In this document: in pieces, positions 6,447-14,439 of the stretch
How the letters are laid out: each line of letters starts with the position of its first letter
Position numbering within the stretch: position 1 is the stretch's first letter
From: an uncultured Prevotella sp.
Lineage (GTDB): Bacteria; Bacteroidota; Bacteroidia; Bacteroidales; Bacteroidaceae
Assembly (NCBI GenBank): GCA_946998295.1
Contig: CAMPYS010000028.1
Span: 1-23,782, forward strand
DNA length: 23,782 nucleotides
Reading direction: 5' to 3'
Translations under genes and position numbers: made by a program
The notes under the pieces: model-generated
Database searches by the model: none
The model's input: only the letters and a program-made list of their open reading frames with translations
What the model was told of the DNA's origin: nothing

Positions 6447-7631
6447 ATGATAGCAAGAATTATTTTACCATTAATATTACTTATACTCCTTCCTGACATT
6501 TATTTATATATAAAATTTATACATAAAAAAAAAACTTGCTTTAAACTATTTAATAAATATATATGGTGGTTACCATCATTATTTCTTGTAGTTTATGCTA
6601 TTATACTTTCACTGATAGGAAATTTTGCGCCTAAAAATATTAGTTGGCTTACTACTTTTCTAATTATTTTAGGAATAATAGCAGGCGGGAAATTAATATT
6701 TTCTATCATACTTATTATAAGTGAATTTATTTATAAACTATTTGCTCGGAATGTAAAAAAGATAATTTATATAATACCTTCAATAGTTACTTTTTCATTT
6801 TGTGTACTATATCTATATGGTTGGTTTTGGGGAGTGGCAGAAATAAAAGTAAAGAAATTAGATTTAAAATTTAAGGATTTACCAAGCCAATTTGATGGGT
6901 ATAAGATAGTACACGTCTCTGATCTTCATCTTGGGTCTTTTAAAGGATGGAGAAAAAACATTTTAAAAGCAGAATTGGATAGCATAAAAGCTCAACATCC
7001 AAATAAAATATTTTTTACTGGAGATTTACAAAATATGTCCCCTAACGAAGTGTATGAGTTTATACCACTCCTTAGAGCATATATGCCTAACACTATAGCT
7101 GTATTAGGAAATCATGACTATTCTTCATATATGAAACTTTCATATAAAAAATCACAATACCAAGAACAATTATTAAAAGATTTGGTAAAAGATAGTTTGA
7201 AATGGACATTACTCACAAATAGTAATGTCAAACTATATGCAAAACCTAAAAAAGACAGTTCTTATATAGTAGTATGTGGAGGAGAAAATGATGGCTTACC
7301 TCCTTTCCCTTCTAAAGTAAATTTTCATCGAATGATGAATGGCATTAATAAAACAGATTTTGTAATAATGTTACAACATGATCCAGCAGCTTGGAAACGT
7401 AATATACTTACTAAAACCAATGCGCAGCTAACACTTAGTGGACATACACATGGAGGACAAATGCAATTTTTTGGATTTCGTCCAACACAATTAATACAAT
7501 CGGAAGATTTAGGATTATACAACTATAAAGGGCGTTATCTGTATATAACTGCAGGATTAGGAGGTTTAGCTTCTTTTAGAATTAATATGCCTAATGAAAT
7601 AACTGTTATAACACTACATAAATCGTTATAA
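6447..7631 (+). CDS. Membrane-anchored metallophosphoesterase
   Basis: A 394-residue protein with an N-terminal membrane part: hydrophobic helices at about residues 1-20, 40-60, 68-93 and 107-128. A calcineurin-like phosphoesterase domain follows. The metal-binding set is complete: SDLHLG near 158-163, GDLQN near 192-196 (Asp with the usual Asn replaced by Gln), GNHDY near 222-226, a histidine in MLQHDP near 307-312 and GHTHGGQ near 331-337. The layout matches YkuE/YaeI-type enzymes, some of which act on UDP-diacylglucosamine or other membrane lipids. The substrate here is unknown. It is the last gene of the pyrC unit, followed by a weak terminator-like hairpin and a long gene-poor stretch. 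Confidence 0.88.
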   Translation: MIARIILPLILLILLPDIYLYIKFIHKKKTCFKLFNKYIWWLPSLFLVVYAIILSLIGNFAPKNISWLTTFLIILGIIAGGKLIFSIILIISEFIYKLFARNVKKIIYIIPSIVTFSFCVLYLYGWFWGVAEIKVKKLDLKFKDLPSQFDGYKIVHVSDLHLGSFKGWRKNILKAELDSIKAQHPNKIFFTGDLQNMSPNEVYEFIPLLRAYMPNTIAVLGNHDYSSYMKLSYKKSQYQEQLLKDLVKDSLKWTLLTNSNVKLYAKPKKDSSYIVVCGGENDGLPPFPSKVNFHRMMNGINKTDFVIMLQHDPAAWKRNILTKTNAQLTLSGHTHGGQMQFFGFRPTQLIQSEDLGLYNYKGRYLYITAGLGGLASFRINMPNEITVITLHKSL

Positions 7632-7642
7632 GACACATTTAT

Positions 7643-7657
7643 AAAACTATAAGTTTT
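7643..7657 (+). terminator. Weak terminator-like hairpin after the phosphoesterase gene
   Basis: AAAACT (7643-7648), a 3-nt loop and AGTTTT (7652-7657), followed by TAT. The stem is short and AT-rich, so efficiency is doubtful. The position, about 12 nt after the stop codon, is right for the operon end. Confidence 0.3.
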
Positions 7658-7922
7658 TATATGTTACAACTTTTATACTTACTACATGTACATATAATAA
7701 AAACTATATGGCCATGAAATGTTCATAAAAGGGATAAAAATAATTATTACAATATTTCTATGGTAAAAAATATATACAAAAATAGTTTTAAAAATATCGA
7801 TATTCTATAGGTATATAACTCGGGATTTATTCCATACTTAAGGATAAATCGTAGTATAAAATGCGTTTTTACAACTACTTAAAAAACAAAGAATTACACA
7901 TTATATAATAATTTCAATTATC

Positions 7923-8027
7923 GTTTAAGTTAACCCTATGATGCGTTTCTTATATAAACACTTGAACGTTTCTATAAGGAACGTTCAAGTGTTTATATAA
8001 GGATTGTTGTGGTGAGTTAACTTAAAC
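7923..8027. repeat. Nested 105-bp inverted repeat (long hairpin element)
   Basis: Inner arms of 22 bp (7949-7970 and 7980-8001) are perfect complements around a 9-nt loop, TCTATAAGG. Outer arms of 12 bp, GTTTAAGTTAAC (7923-7934) and GTTAACTTAAAC (8016-8027), are also perfect. Between inner and outer arms lie 14 nt on each side, so the element is symmetric. In plus-strand RNA about 8 of those 14 positions could still pair when G-U is allowed. No T-run follows, so it is not a classical terminator. It could be a structured RNA, a protein-binding palindrome or a small mobile or repetitive element. Confidence 0.85.
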
Positions 8028-8529
8028 AATTATTAAACCTCTTTCTGTAGTAAATTTTCTTTACAATTAATATCTATATATAGGTTGCTTGTACAAGATA
8101 ACTCGCAGCTTTTTATTTTGTTATTGGTTTTATATTATAACAAACGCACCAATAGTAATTCAGTAAGCTGGAAACAAAACAGGACACACATAACACTGAA
8201 TATGATTAACTACCAATATTATTATCCATAATTTTAATAATCATTGCTTATAGTGTATGTGCAACTTTCATTTCTCAACAGATATTCAGCAACATAACTA
8301 ATTTACAATAACTATTACCAGATAATGATACAACAATAAAATCCAAAGAAATTTTATTATTTACTTAAAATGTTTAGCTTTACCAAATAATTAAATAATT
8401 GGATAACAGTTTTTATCAAGCATTTTTAAAGCACTGATAAACTGGTATCACAAATAGTTTTTTATGTCCTTATATAAACTTATATAATTATTTTGGATAA
8501 TCTTTCATAGTAATTTTATCTTTATATCC

Positions 8530-9240
8530 TTAACTATGTACTATAGTTCCTACATCCTCTCCCATCATAACTTTTTTGAGATTACCAAAAGTATCCATAT
8601 TAAATACATATATAGGCAAGTTGTTTTCCTTACACATGGTAGTTGCTGTTAAGTCCATAACTTTTAGCCCTTTTGAATATATCTCATCATAAGTAATTTC
8701 CTTGAATTTAGTAGCAGAAGGTATTTTTTCAGGGTCTGCTGTATATATTCCATCCACTCTTGTTCCTTTTAATATTATGTCAGCTTCAATTTCTATTCCT
8801 CTCAAACTTGCTCCTGTATCTGTTGTAAAGTATGGGCTTCCTGTTCCTGCAGAAAAGATACAGATATATCCATTATTTAAATATTCTATAGCTTTCCACT
8901 TATTATAAAATTCTCCTATAGGCTCCATACGCACAGCTGTTAACACCTTTGACTTAACCCCTACAGTATCTAAAGCAGAACTTAGTGCTAAAGAGTTTAT
9001 AACTGTTGCACACATACCCATTTGGTCTCCCTTTACACGATCAAAACCTTTTTGACTACCGTTAAGTCCTCTAAAGATATTTCCACCTCCTATAACAATA
9101 GCAATTTCAACACCAAGTTGCTGGACTTCTTTTATTTGCTGAGCATATTCGTTCAAACGTTTAGAATCTATTCCATAACTTTGCTCCCCCATCAAGCTTT
9201 CTCCAGATAGCTTGAGTAGTACTCTTTTAAATTTTGCCAT
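8530..9240 (-). CDS. pyrH: UMP kinase
   Basis: A 236-residue amino-acid-kinase-fold enzyme that phosphorylates UMP to UDP with ATP. The family sequence is clear from the start: KRVLLKLSGESLMGE at residues 5-19, IVIGGGNIFRG at about 48-58, DQMGMCATVINSLAL near 72-86, an AGTGSPYFTTDTGASLRGIE segment at about 130-149 and GTRVDGIYTADP at about 159-170. It is the last gene of a leftward unit yraN-birA-pyrH. Its ATG lies inside the end of birA (14-nt overlap), so translation is likely coupled. No frr follows, although the two genes are neighbours in many bacteria. Confidence 0.97.
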   Translation of the reverse strand: MAKFKRVLLKLSGESLMGEQSYGIDSKRLNEYAQQIKEVQQLGVEIAIVIGGGNIFRGLNGSQKGFDRVKGDQMGMCATVINSLALSSALDTVGVKSKVLTAVRMEPIGEFYNKWKAIEYLNNGYICIFSAGTGSPYFTTDTGASLRGIEIEADIILKGTRVDGIYTADPEKIPSATKFKEITYDEIYSKGLKVMDLTATTMCKENNLPIYVFNMDTFGNLKKVMMGEDVGTIVHS

Positions 9241-10012
9241 ATTTTAGTTCTTTAAATTTGTATTCTCTTATTATACCCTCTTTATCTCTTAAAATTAAAG
9301 TGCCATTATCTTCTACTTCTATTATTGACCCTTGAAATTTTCCATTTGCATCTTCAAACTCATAAAATCCTTTAGCTCTATATAGGTTTTGATGATATAT
9401 AGCTGATATAGCTCCATAGTTTGCACTACGGATTAATTCGTAATTAGTTTTAAATGCTTTTATGATTTTTTTAAGTAGCTCGTCTATATTAACCTCATGC
9501 CCTAATATCTGACACAACGAAATAGGATTAGGTATATCGTTATTAAAATTTGTTTGATTTACGTTTAGTCCTACTCCAAAGATACAATCTTTTATTCTTC
9601 CATTACTCAGTTTTGTTTCTATTAGTGTCCCACTAAGTTTTTTATCTTTCCAATAAATATCATTAGGCCATTTAAGGGTAATGTCTTTATCAATATATGT
9701 AGATAATGCATCTTTTAATGAAATAGCACCATATTCTGATAGCATGAATTGTGAAGCAATTGGTACTTCATATGGATGTAATAATATTGAAAATAATAAA
9801 TTTTTACCTCTCTCACTTTCCCACTTATTATTTCCTTGCCCTTTACCTGCTATTTGGTAATTAGCTACAGCTACAGTAAAAGATTCTTTATCTTCAGGGG
9901 TATATGTTTTAAAAAAAGAATTTGTGCTATCTATATTATCAAGTTTTATTATTTTAATTGACTCTTTTTCCTCTTTTTTAAATATATTAGAAAGTTTATT
10001 TATAATATTCAT
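9227..10012 (-). CDS. birA: Biotin--[acetyl-CoA-carboxylase] ligase
   Basis: A 261-residue biotin protein ligase that attaches biotin to carboxylase carrier domains through biotinyl-AMP. Seen: the DSTN motif in NIDSTNSFFKTY near residues 26-38, the biotin/ATP loop region in IAGKGQGNNKWESERGKNLL (Gly-rich loop with Lys for the usual Arg in GRGRxGR), LKWPNDIYWKDKKLSG near 114-129, and FGVGLNVNQ near 145-153. There is no N-terminal helix-turn-helix, so it is the short, non-repressor type. The first 20 or so residues are a Lys/Glu-rich extension. It lies 21 nt after yraN and overlaps pyrH by 14 nt. Confidence 0.93.
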   Translation of the reverse strand: MNIINKLSNIFKKEEKESIKIIKLDNIDSTNSFFKTYTPEDKESFTVAVANYQIAGKGQGNNKWESERGKNLLFSILLHPYEVPIASQFMLSEYGAISLKDALSTYIDKDITLKWPNDIYWKDKKLSGTLIETKLSNGRIKDCIFGVGLNVNQTNFNNDIPNPISLCQILGHEVNIDELLKKIIKAFKTNYELIRSANYGAISAIYHQNLYRAKGFYEFEDANGKFQGSIIEVEDNGTLILRDKEGIIREYKFKELKYGKI

Positions 10013-10033
10013 TTTATTTAAATGTATTAATAT

Positions 10034-10396
10034 TTATATAATTGGTAAAAAAGCATCTTTTGTGTGTCTAATAGTATACTTATCATAAGTGCCTACTATA
10101 GTTACTATATCAAATCTTATATCATTGTTGATTCCATGTGCCTTAACAAAAGCATTCGTTGCTATTGATAATGATCTTATTTTTTGATAAGTAACAGCTT
10201 GATCGGCATTTGAAAAGTTTTCATTCGACCTTGTTTTAACTTCAACTATAATAAGCACATTATTTTCAAAAGCAACTATATCCAAGTCCCTATGTTTATA
10301 TTTCCAATTACAAGCAATGATTTTATAACCATTATCTATAAGATAATTATATGCAATATCTTCACCCCATTTTCCTATAGTATTATGTAATGCCAT
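10034..10396 (-). CDS. YraN family (UPF0102) putative endonuclease-fold protein
   Basis: A 120-residue protein with the YraN/UPF0102 pattern: GKWGEDIAYNYLIDNGYKII at residues 8-27, RNW-like CNWKYKHRDLDIVAF near 29-43, and IIVEVKTRSN near 49-58. The D-(E/D)xK arrangement (Asp in DLDIV, Glu-Val-Lys in VEVK) is the active-site signature of the restriction-endonuclease-like fold. The role is not firmly established; relation to Holliday-junction resolvases is by fold only. It is the first gene of the leftward unit with birA and pyrH. A -7 promoter element lies about 90 nt upstream. Confidence 0.9.
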   Translation of the reverse strand: MALHNTIGKWGEDIAYNYLIDNGYKIIACNWKYKHRDLDIVAFENNVLIIVEVKTRSNENFSNADQAVTYQKIRSLSIATNAFVKAHGINNDIRFDIVTIVGTYDKYTIRHTKDAFLPII

Positions 10397-11119
10397 TATT
10401 CACAAAAATAGATAAATTAAATTATAAATTGTCTTTAAAAAGAATACTATTATTATATTAAATATTTCTGTACACACAATTAGCAAAATTAGTTAGCTTA
10501 AACTTTGCCTTAGTAAGAAAAAATACAACATAGAGAACTTATCGCAAAGATAAACTATTATTTAGACATTCCAAAATTTCAGTATTTATTTTTGACAAAA
10601 CAGTTATATTAGAACATTTCAAACGGGAGTATATAAAAACTCTATTAAGTATTTTTTTAGCTTTGTGTTTCATATCCTACCATACTTGATTTGAAGTATA
10701 ATATTAATAGTAGAAAGTTTAAAATCAACTTTATCCTTTATCAATGTTTCAACTATACAAGTTTAGTCGTAAAGAGTTATAATTACAGTTATAGAAAAAA
10801 TAGCAAAGGAACATCTTTTTCAATAGCTAAAACGCCAATTTAACAACAAATTATTAATAATATAAGTTTTTCCATACATATATCTATTACATATACTTAT
10901 TAAACTTGAATTTGTCTTTAGCACATATATGCATATTGAAAAAGGAGTTACAACTATCAAAACTATATACATTTTTATTTTTAAAAAGCATCTTCTATAT
11001 TTTCTACCGTAATATCAAAATCTCTTTAAATTATTGCAAGTGTAAATGTATTTATTTAAATTCGCTTATAAAATTAATTAAAAAAGAAAATTTATTGTAT
11101 TATTTATTACATCTATAAA
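10397..11119. other. Gene-poor, very AT-rich intergenic stretch
   Basis: It lies between divergent yraN and tadA. Apart from a minus-strand -7 element, I see no RNA gene, long repeat or convincing frame. The 70-codon frame from a TTG at 10906 is Leu/Lys/Ile-rich, has no motif and looks like chance in AT-rich DNA. No clear promoter for tadA was found. Confidence 0.6.
10484..10491 (-). promoter_or_regulatory. -7 element upstream of yraN
   Basis: The minus-strand octamer TAATTTTG fits TAnnTTTG. No -33 TTTG is found at the expected spacing. It would give a leader of about 80 nt for the yraN-birA-pyrH message. Confidence 0.35.
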
Positions 11120-11572
11120 ATGTTTTTTAATAGCCAAAAAACAAGAGATGAGCATTTTATGAAATATGCTCTATCGGAAGCTAAAATAGCCTTCATGGAA
11201 GGAGAAATTCCTATAGGTGCTGTAATAGAACATAACGGAATTATTATATCTCGTGCGCATAATCTTACAGAAAGGCTTACTGATGTTACTGCACATGCTG
11301 AAATTCAAGCAATAACTTCCGCTGCAAATAAATTAGGTGGAAAATATCTTACAGATTGTACACTATTTGTAACTGTCGAACCTTGTGTTATGTGTGCTGG
11401 TGCAATAGCATGGGCACAGCTAAAACGCATAGTATATGGATGTTGTGATGTAAAACATGGTTATAAAATTTATGCACCTAATGCACTGCATCCAAAAACA
11501 AAGGTAATTTCAGGAATAATGGAAAAAGAAGCAAAAGAACTTATGCAAGACTTCTTTAAACAACGCAGATAA
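11120..11572 (+). CDS. tadA: tRNA adenosine(34) deaminase
   Basis: A 150-residue zinc deaminase that converts A34 of tRNA-Arg(ACG) to inosine. The cytidine-deaminase-fold signature is intact: HAE at residues 59-61 (zinc ligand His59, catalytic Glu61) and PCVMC at 88-92 (Cys89, Cys92). The surrounding text is typical of the family in Bacteroidota: EGEIPIGAVIEHN near 27-39, AHAEIQAITSAANKLGGKYL, CTLFVTVEPCVMCAGAIAW and a helical C-terminal ELMQDFFKQRR. The ATG at 11120 gives a normal N-terminus. The gene appears monocistronic. Confidence 0.93.
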   Translation: MFFNSQKTRDEHFMKYALSEAKIAFMEGEIPIGAVIEHNGIIISRAHNLTERLTDVTAHAEIQAITSAANKLGGKYLTDCTLFVTVEPCVMCAGAIAWAQLKRIVYGCCDVKHGYKIYAPNALHPKTKVISGIMEKEAKELMQDFFKQRR

Positions 11573-11602
11573 ACGTATAATATAAATTTTATTTATTAAA
11601 AA

Positions 11603-11634
11603 TTTGTTAGGTAAGATAAAAGTATTTATATTTG
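11603..11634 (+). promoter_or_regulatory. Consensus Bacteroidota promoter of the ECF sigma factor gene
   Basis: TTTG at 11603-11606 and TATATTTG at 11627-11634 are separated by exactly 20 nt, a full match to TTTG-N19-21-TAnnTTTG. A start near 11641 would give a leader of about 85 nt before the ATG at 11727. So the sigma factor gene appears to be read by the housekeeping sigma factor. Confidence 0.8.
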
Positions 11635-11726
11635 TACAGTAAAAATTAATAAAATGTAAATAGAAACTTTAAATCAATAGCTTATCGATATAATTTTACT
11701 TCAATTAAAAAACTATAAAAAAATAT

Positions 11727-12323
11727 ATGCAAGAGCTTAATGCACTTACCGACGAAGAGTTAGCCTTATTATATATTAATGGTAAAAATGAGGCTTTTGA
11801 TTTATTGTTATCTCGTAATCAGTCAAAATTATTCTCTTATATACTTTTTGTTGTAAGGGATAATTCCACAGCTGATGATATTTTCCAAGAAACTTTTATA
11901 AAAATAATTACTAAGTTACAAGAAGGAAAATATAGCCCTACAGGAAAATTTGCAGCTTGGGCAATGCGTATAGCTCATAATGTAATGATGGACTGGTATA
12001 GAGGACAAAAATCTGATAAAGTTGTTTCTGCGCCAAATGGTAATGACTTGTCTAATATTAGTAATGCTGATATTTTGACAAATAATATTGAAAATCAATA
12101 TGTTAATTCACAAACTTTATCTGATATAAAAAATATAATGAACCATTTACCAGCTTCTCAGCGTGAAGTTGTATACATGCGTTTTTATCAAGAAATGTCA
12201 TTTAAAGAGATAGCTGAAACAACAGGAGTTAGTATAAATACTAGTTTAGGACGTATGAGATATGCTATTATGAATATGAGAAAGATGGTACGACACCATA
12301 ACGTGACACTTCAATTTACATAA
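11727..12323 (+). CDS. ECF-type sigma-70 family RNA polymerase sigma factor
   Basis: A 198-residue group 4 sigma factor with only regions 2 and 4. Region 2 covers about residues 20-95, with TADDIFQETFIKIITKL (region 2.2 core binding) and WAMRIAHNVMMDWYRGQ (regions 2.3-2.4, -10 recognition). A polar linker of about 40 residues follows. Region 4 has LPASQREVVYMRFYQEMSFK and the helix-turn-helix IAETTGVSINTSLGRMRYAI. The opening MQELNALTDEELALLYINGK is like a widespread Bacteroidales sigma factor with no adjacent anti-sigma gene, and none is seen here either: the next gene is rpe on the other strand. Its target genes cannot be read from the sequence. Confidence 0.92.
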   Translation: MQELNALTDEELALLYINGKNEAFDLLLSRNQSKLFSYILFVVRDNSTADDIFQETFIKIITKLQEGKYSPTGKFAAWAMRIAHNVMMDWYRGQKSDKVVSAPNGNDLSNISNADILTNNIENQYVNSQTLSDIKNIMNHLPASQREVVYMRFYQEMSFKEIAETTGVSINTSLGRMRYAIMNMRKMVRHHNVTLQFT

Positions 12324-12326
12324 ACT

Positions 12327-12980
12327 TTATCTTATAACTTTTAAATCATGTATAGTTTGAATTGGATTTTTTGATTTAAAAATATAACTACCACTTACAA
12401 GAATATCAGCTCCAGCCGCAACTAATCGTGGAGCTGTTTCAGCTTGTACTCCCCCATCAACTTCTATTAACGCATGGCTTCCCGTTTCTTCTATTAATTT
12501 TCTTAATCTCTTTACTTTACTTATGGTATTCTCTATAAAACTTTGTCCACCGAATCCTGGGTTAACGCTCATGAGCAAAATTAAATCTGCTTCTGTTATT
12601 ATATCCTCAAGTAAGCTTATAGGAGTTGAAGGATTTAATACTATACCAGCCTCCATTCCTGCCTGTTTTATTTGCTGTATCGTGCGGTGAAGATGCACAC
12701 ACGTTTCTATATGAACACTCATTATCTTTGCCCCAGAATCAGCAGTTTGTTTAACATATAATTCTGGGTGAACTATCATATAATGTACATCCATTGGCTT
12801 GTTGCAAATTTTACCAACAGCATTAAGAATAGGAAAACCAAATGATATATTAGGAACAAAGATACCATCCATTATATCCATATGAATATAATCAGCTTCG
12901 CTATTATTAATCATATCTATATCTTTTGATAGATTTAAAAAATCAGCGGATAAAAGTGATGGTGAAATTAATGTTTTCAT
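12327..12980 (-). CDS. rpe: Ribulose-phosphate 3-epimerase
   Basis: A 217-residue TIM-barrel metalloenzyme of the pentose phosphate pathway that interconverts ribulose 5-phosphate and xylulose 5-phosphate. Seen: ISPSLLSADF at residues 5-14, the metal and catalytic HMDIMDGIFVPNISFG near 33-48, DVHYMI with a metal-binding His near 64-69, LLMSVNPGFGGQSF near 134-147 and IEVDGGV near 172-178 with the catalytic Asp. The ATG at 12980 comes 3 nt after the stop of a 42-codon gene, so the two are very likely cotranslated. Its stop codon faces that of the sigma factor gene with only 3 bp between. Confidence 0.96.
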   Translation of the reverse strand: MKTLISPSLLSADFLNLSKDIDMINNSEADYIHMDIMDGIFVPNISFGFPILNAVGKICNKPMDVHYMIVHPELYVKQTADSGAKIMSVHIETCVHLHRTIQQIKQAGMEAGIVLNPSTPISLLEDIITEADLILLMSVNPGFGGQSFIENTISKVKRLRKLIEETGSHALIEVDGGVQAETAPRLVAAGADILVSGSYIFKSKNPIQTIHDLKVIR

Positions 12981-12983
12981 TTT

Positions 12984-13112
12984 TTAGTTCAATGAGTAAT
13001 TTTGTTTATTACTCTTATTTTTCAATACATTATACGCATATGCAATTTGTCTAATAATACTTAAAGTTTTTTCAGACGGTGTTGCATCGCTTTGAGTAAA
13101 TATTTTTATCAT
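12984..13112 (-). CDS. Small 42-residue protein directly upstream of rpe
   Basis: A frame from the ATG at 13112 to the TAA at 12986-12984 encodes MIKIFTQSDATPSEKTLSII, then RQIAYAYNVLKNKSNKQNYS and LN. The composition is unlike the random Lys/Ile/Asn noise of nearby AT-rich DNA: it has a Thr-Pro-Ser-Glu helix start and an amphipathic TLSIIRQIAYAY helix. Only 3 nt (AAA) separate its stop from the rpe ATG, and it starts 74 nt after the udk stop. I have an unverified impression of similar short proteins (S-D-A-T-P-S-E, then IIRQIA, ending LN) in other Bacteroidales. Function is unknown. It could be a real small protein or a leader peptide that sets rpe translation. Confidence 0.6.
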   Translation of the reverse strand: MIKIFTQSDATPSEKTLSIIRQIAYAYNVLKNKSNKQNYSLN

Positions 13113-13186
13113 AGGCATATAAATTTATACGTATATATAGATTAAACGTAATAATTATATGCATATTATATTTACAGATATAGTTT

Positions 13187-13831
13187 TTATATTTTAAAAT
13201 TGCTTGCTTTATTATCAACAATACGCTCAATATATTTACATAAAATACTTATTCCTTTTTCGTTTTCACCTCCCTGTGGTATTATTAAATCTGCATACCT
13301 CTTAGTTGGTTCTATAAACTGTTCATGCATAGGTTTAAGTACTTTTAAGTATCTATCTATAACCATATCAACTGTACGACCTCTGTGGGTTACATCGCGC
13401 TCAATATTTCTAATTAATCTTTCATCAGAATCACAATCAACAAAAACCTTTAAACTCATCATATCCCTAAGCTCTTTATTTATAAGGGTCATAATCCCTT
13501 CTATTATTATTACTGGCTTCGGATTAATATGTATTGTTTCTAACAATCTGTTACATTTTAAATAACTATATGTAGGTTGTTCTATTGCCTTACCTTGACT
13601 CAAGTCTTTAACTTGGCTTATTAATAAATTCCAATCAAAAGCATCTGGATGGTCAAAGTTTATACTTCGTCTTTCTGCTTCGGTCATATTTGTAGTATCA
13701 TTATAATAAGAATCTAATGGGACTACAGCAACATGATGAGGTGGTAGTGCTTTTGATAATTTATTAACAACAGTCGTTTTTCCAGAACCTGTCCCCCCAG
13801 CAATACCTATTATTGTTATATTCTTATACAT
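13187..13831 (-). CDS. udk: Uridine kinase
   Basis: A 214-residue P-loop kinase that phosphorylates uridine and cytidine in pyrimidine salvage. Seen: Walker A GGTGSGKTT at residues 12-20, the substrate loop VPLDSYYND near 37-45, INFDHPDAFDW near 57-67, QPTYSYLKC near 84-92, a Walker B-like VIIIEGIM near 107-114, and RDVTHRGRTVDMV near 144-156. Length and order fit the family. It lies downstream of the nuclease-UDG pair with a 29-nt gap, so salvage of nucleosides could be expressed together with a secreted nuclease. That functional link is inference. Confidence 0.95.
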   Translation of the reverse strand: MYKNITIIGIAGGTGSGKTTVVNKLSKALPPHHVAVVPLDSYYNDTTNMTEAERRSINFDHPDAFDWNLLISQVKDLSQGKAIEQPTYSYLKCNRLLETIHINPKPVIIIEGIMTLINKELRDMMSLKVFVDCDSDERLIRNIERDVTHRGRTVDMVIDRYLKVLKPMHEQFIEPTKRYADLIIPQGGENEKGISILCKYIERIVDNKASNFKI

Positions 13832-13860
13832 GATAATGTTAAATATGTGTTATATTGTAG

Positions 13861-14439
13861 TTATAAATATATTTCATCAAACATTCTTTTATAGTATTGA
13901 GATTTGTTTTCTATTTTCATTGGATAAGCTCTACTACTACTTGGAAGCCTATAAAATTTTATTTTTCTTCCTTTAAATTCTATTATAGACGAGTCTCCCA
14001 TTTTCATGTTATGGCACTTTATACCAAAATGAGTTGCAAAGACTTTTGTAGCAAGTTGCCCTGTTGTAACAACAGCTTTACAAAGAGGTAAAGCTGCCAA
14101 TAACTGTTCAAGGTCTGTTGATTCTACTATTTCTAAATCTTTATCAGAAGCAGTTCCTTTAGTTCGTATTATCTGTTTAGCAGTATCATAAATAGCTATT
14201 CCTTTATATTCCAAAAAATCTTTTATTTTATCTAATAAATAAGTTTTATTTTTCTCATCAACAAAATATGATTTATCATCAAAGAAAACTATACCAAAAA
14301 TACGCCACATATCATTTGTAAAATTTGGATAAAACCATTTTACAGCCCACCGCTTAGATGGTGGAGGAAAAGTGCCAAGCATCAATAGTTTGGCACTTTG
14401 TGGAAGCCATGGCTTAAATGGGTGATGCTCTATTTCCAT
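13861..14439 (-). CDS. Uracil-DNA glycosylase family protein
   Basis: A 192-residue protein of the uracil-DNA-glycosylase superfamily in the form common in Bacteroidota. The N-terminal motif LLMLGTFPPPSKRW near residues 18-31 corresponds to the GxxPG-type motif 1, followed by FYPNFTNDMWRIFG near 37-50. The C-terminal FYRLPSSSRAYPM near 162-174 is at the place of motif 2 (HPSP-like), here with Ser-Ser-Ser-Arg-Ala-Tyr. These enzymes remove uracil or related bases from DNA; the exact specificity of this subfamily is not known to me. The ATG at 14439 follows the stop of the nuclease gene with no spacing, so the two are tightly coupled although one product is secreted and this one is cytoplasmic. 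Confidence 0.8.
   Translation of the reverse strand: MEIEHHPFKPWLPQSAKLLMLGTFPPPSKRWAVKWFYPNFTNDMWRIFGIVFFDDKSYFVDEKNKTYLLDKIKDFLEYKGIAIYDTAKQIIRTKGTASDKDLEIVESTDLEQLLAALPLCKAVVTTGQLATKVFATHFGIKCHNMKMGDSSIIEFKGRKIKFYRLPSSSRAYPMKIENKSQYYKRMFDEIYL

Larger units (their letters stand above)
7632..8529. other. Gene-poor intergenic stretch of about 900 bp
   Basis: No frame longer than a few dozen codons looks protein-like on either strand, and I see no tRNA or rRNA. The most striking content is the nested inverted repeat at 7923-8027 (separate entry). A second imperfect hairpin lies at 8407-8444 (CAGTTTTTATCA and TGATAAACTG). It could affect the 3' end of the leftward pyrH message but lacks the T-run of an intrinsic terminator. 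The rest is AT-rich and featureless to the eye. A small RNA cannot be excluded. Confidence 0.6.

Noticed and set aside
8085..8130. Possible structured RNA around CTTGTACAAG
   Set aside because: A 10-bp palindrome alone, without longer pairing, promoter or T-run, is not enough to call an RNA gene.
10906..11118. 70-codon plus-strand frame before tadA
   Set aside because: TTG start, Leu/Lys/Ile/Tyr-rich low-information sequence, no motif; expected by chance in very AT-rich DNA.
13126..13166. Palindromes TATACGTATA and ATATGCATAT between udk and the small gene
   Set aside because: Short self-complementary AT-rich words are frequent by chance in this base composition.
13200..13565. 121-codon plus-strand frame
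   Set aside because: Shadow of udk on the opposite strand; Ser/Leu/Ile-rich with no family resemblance.
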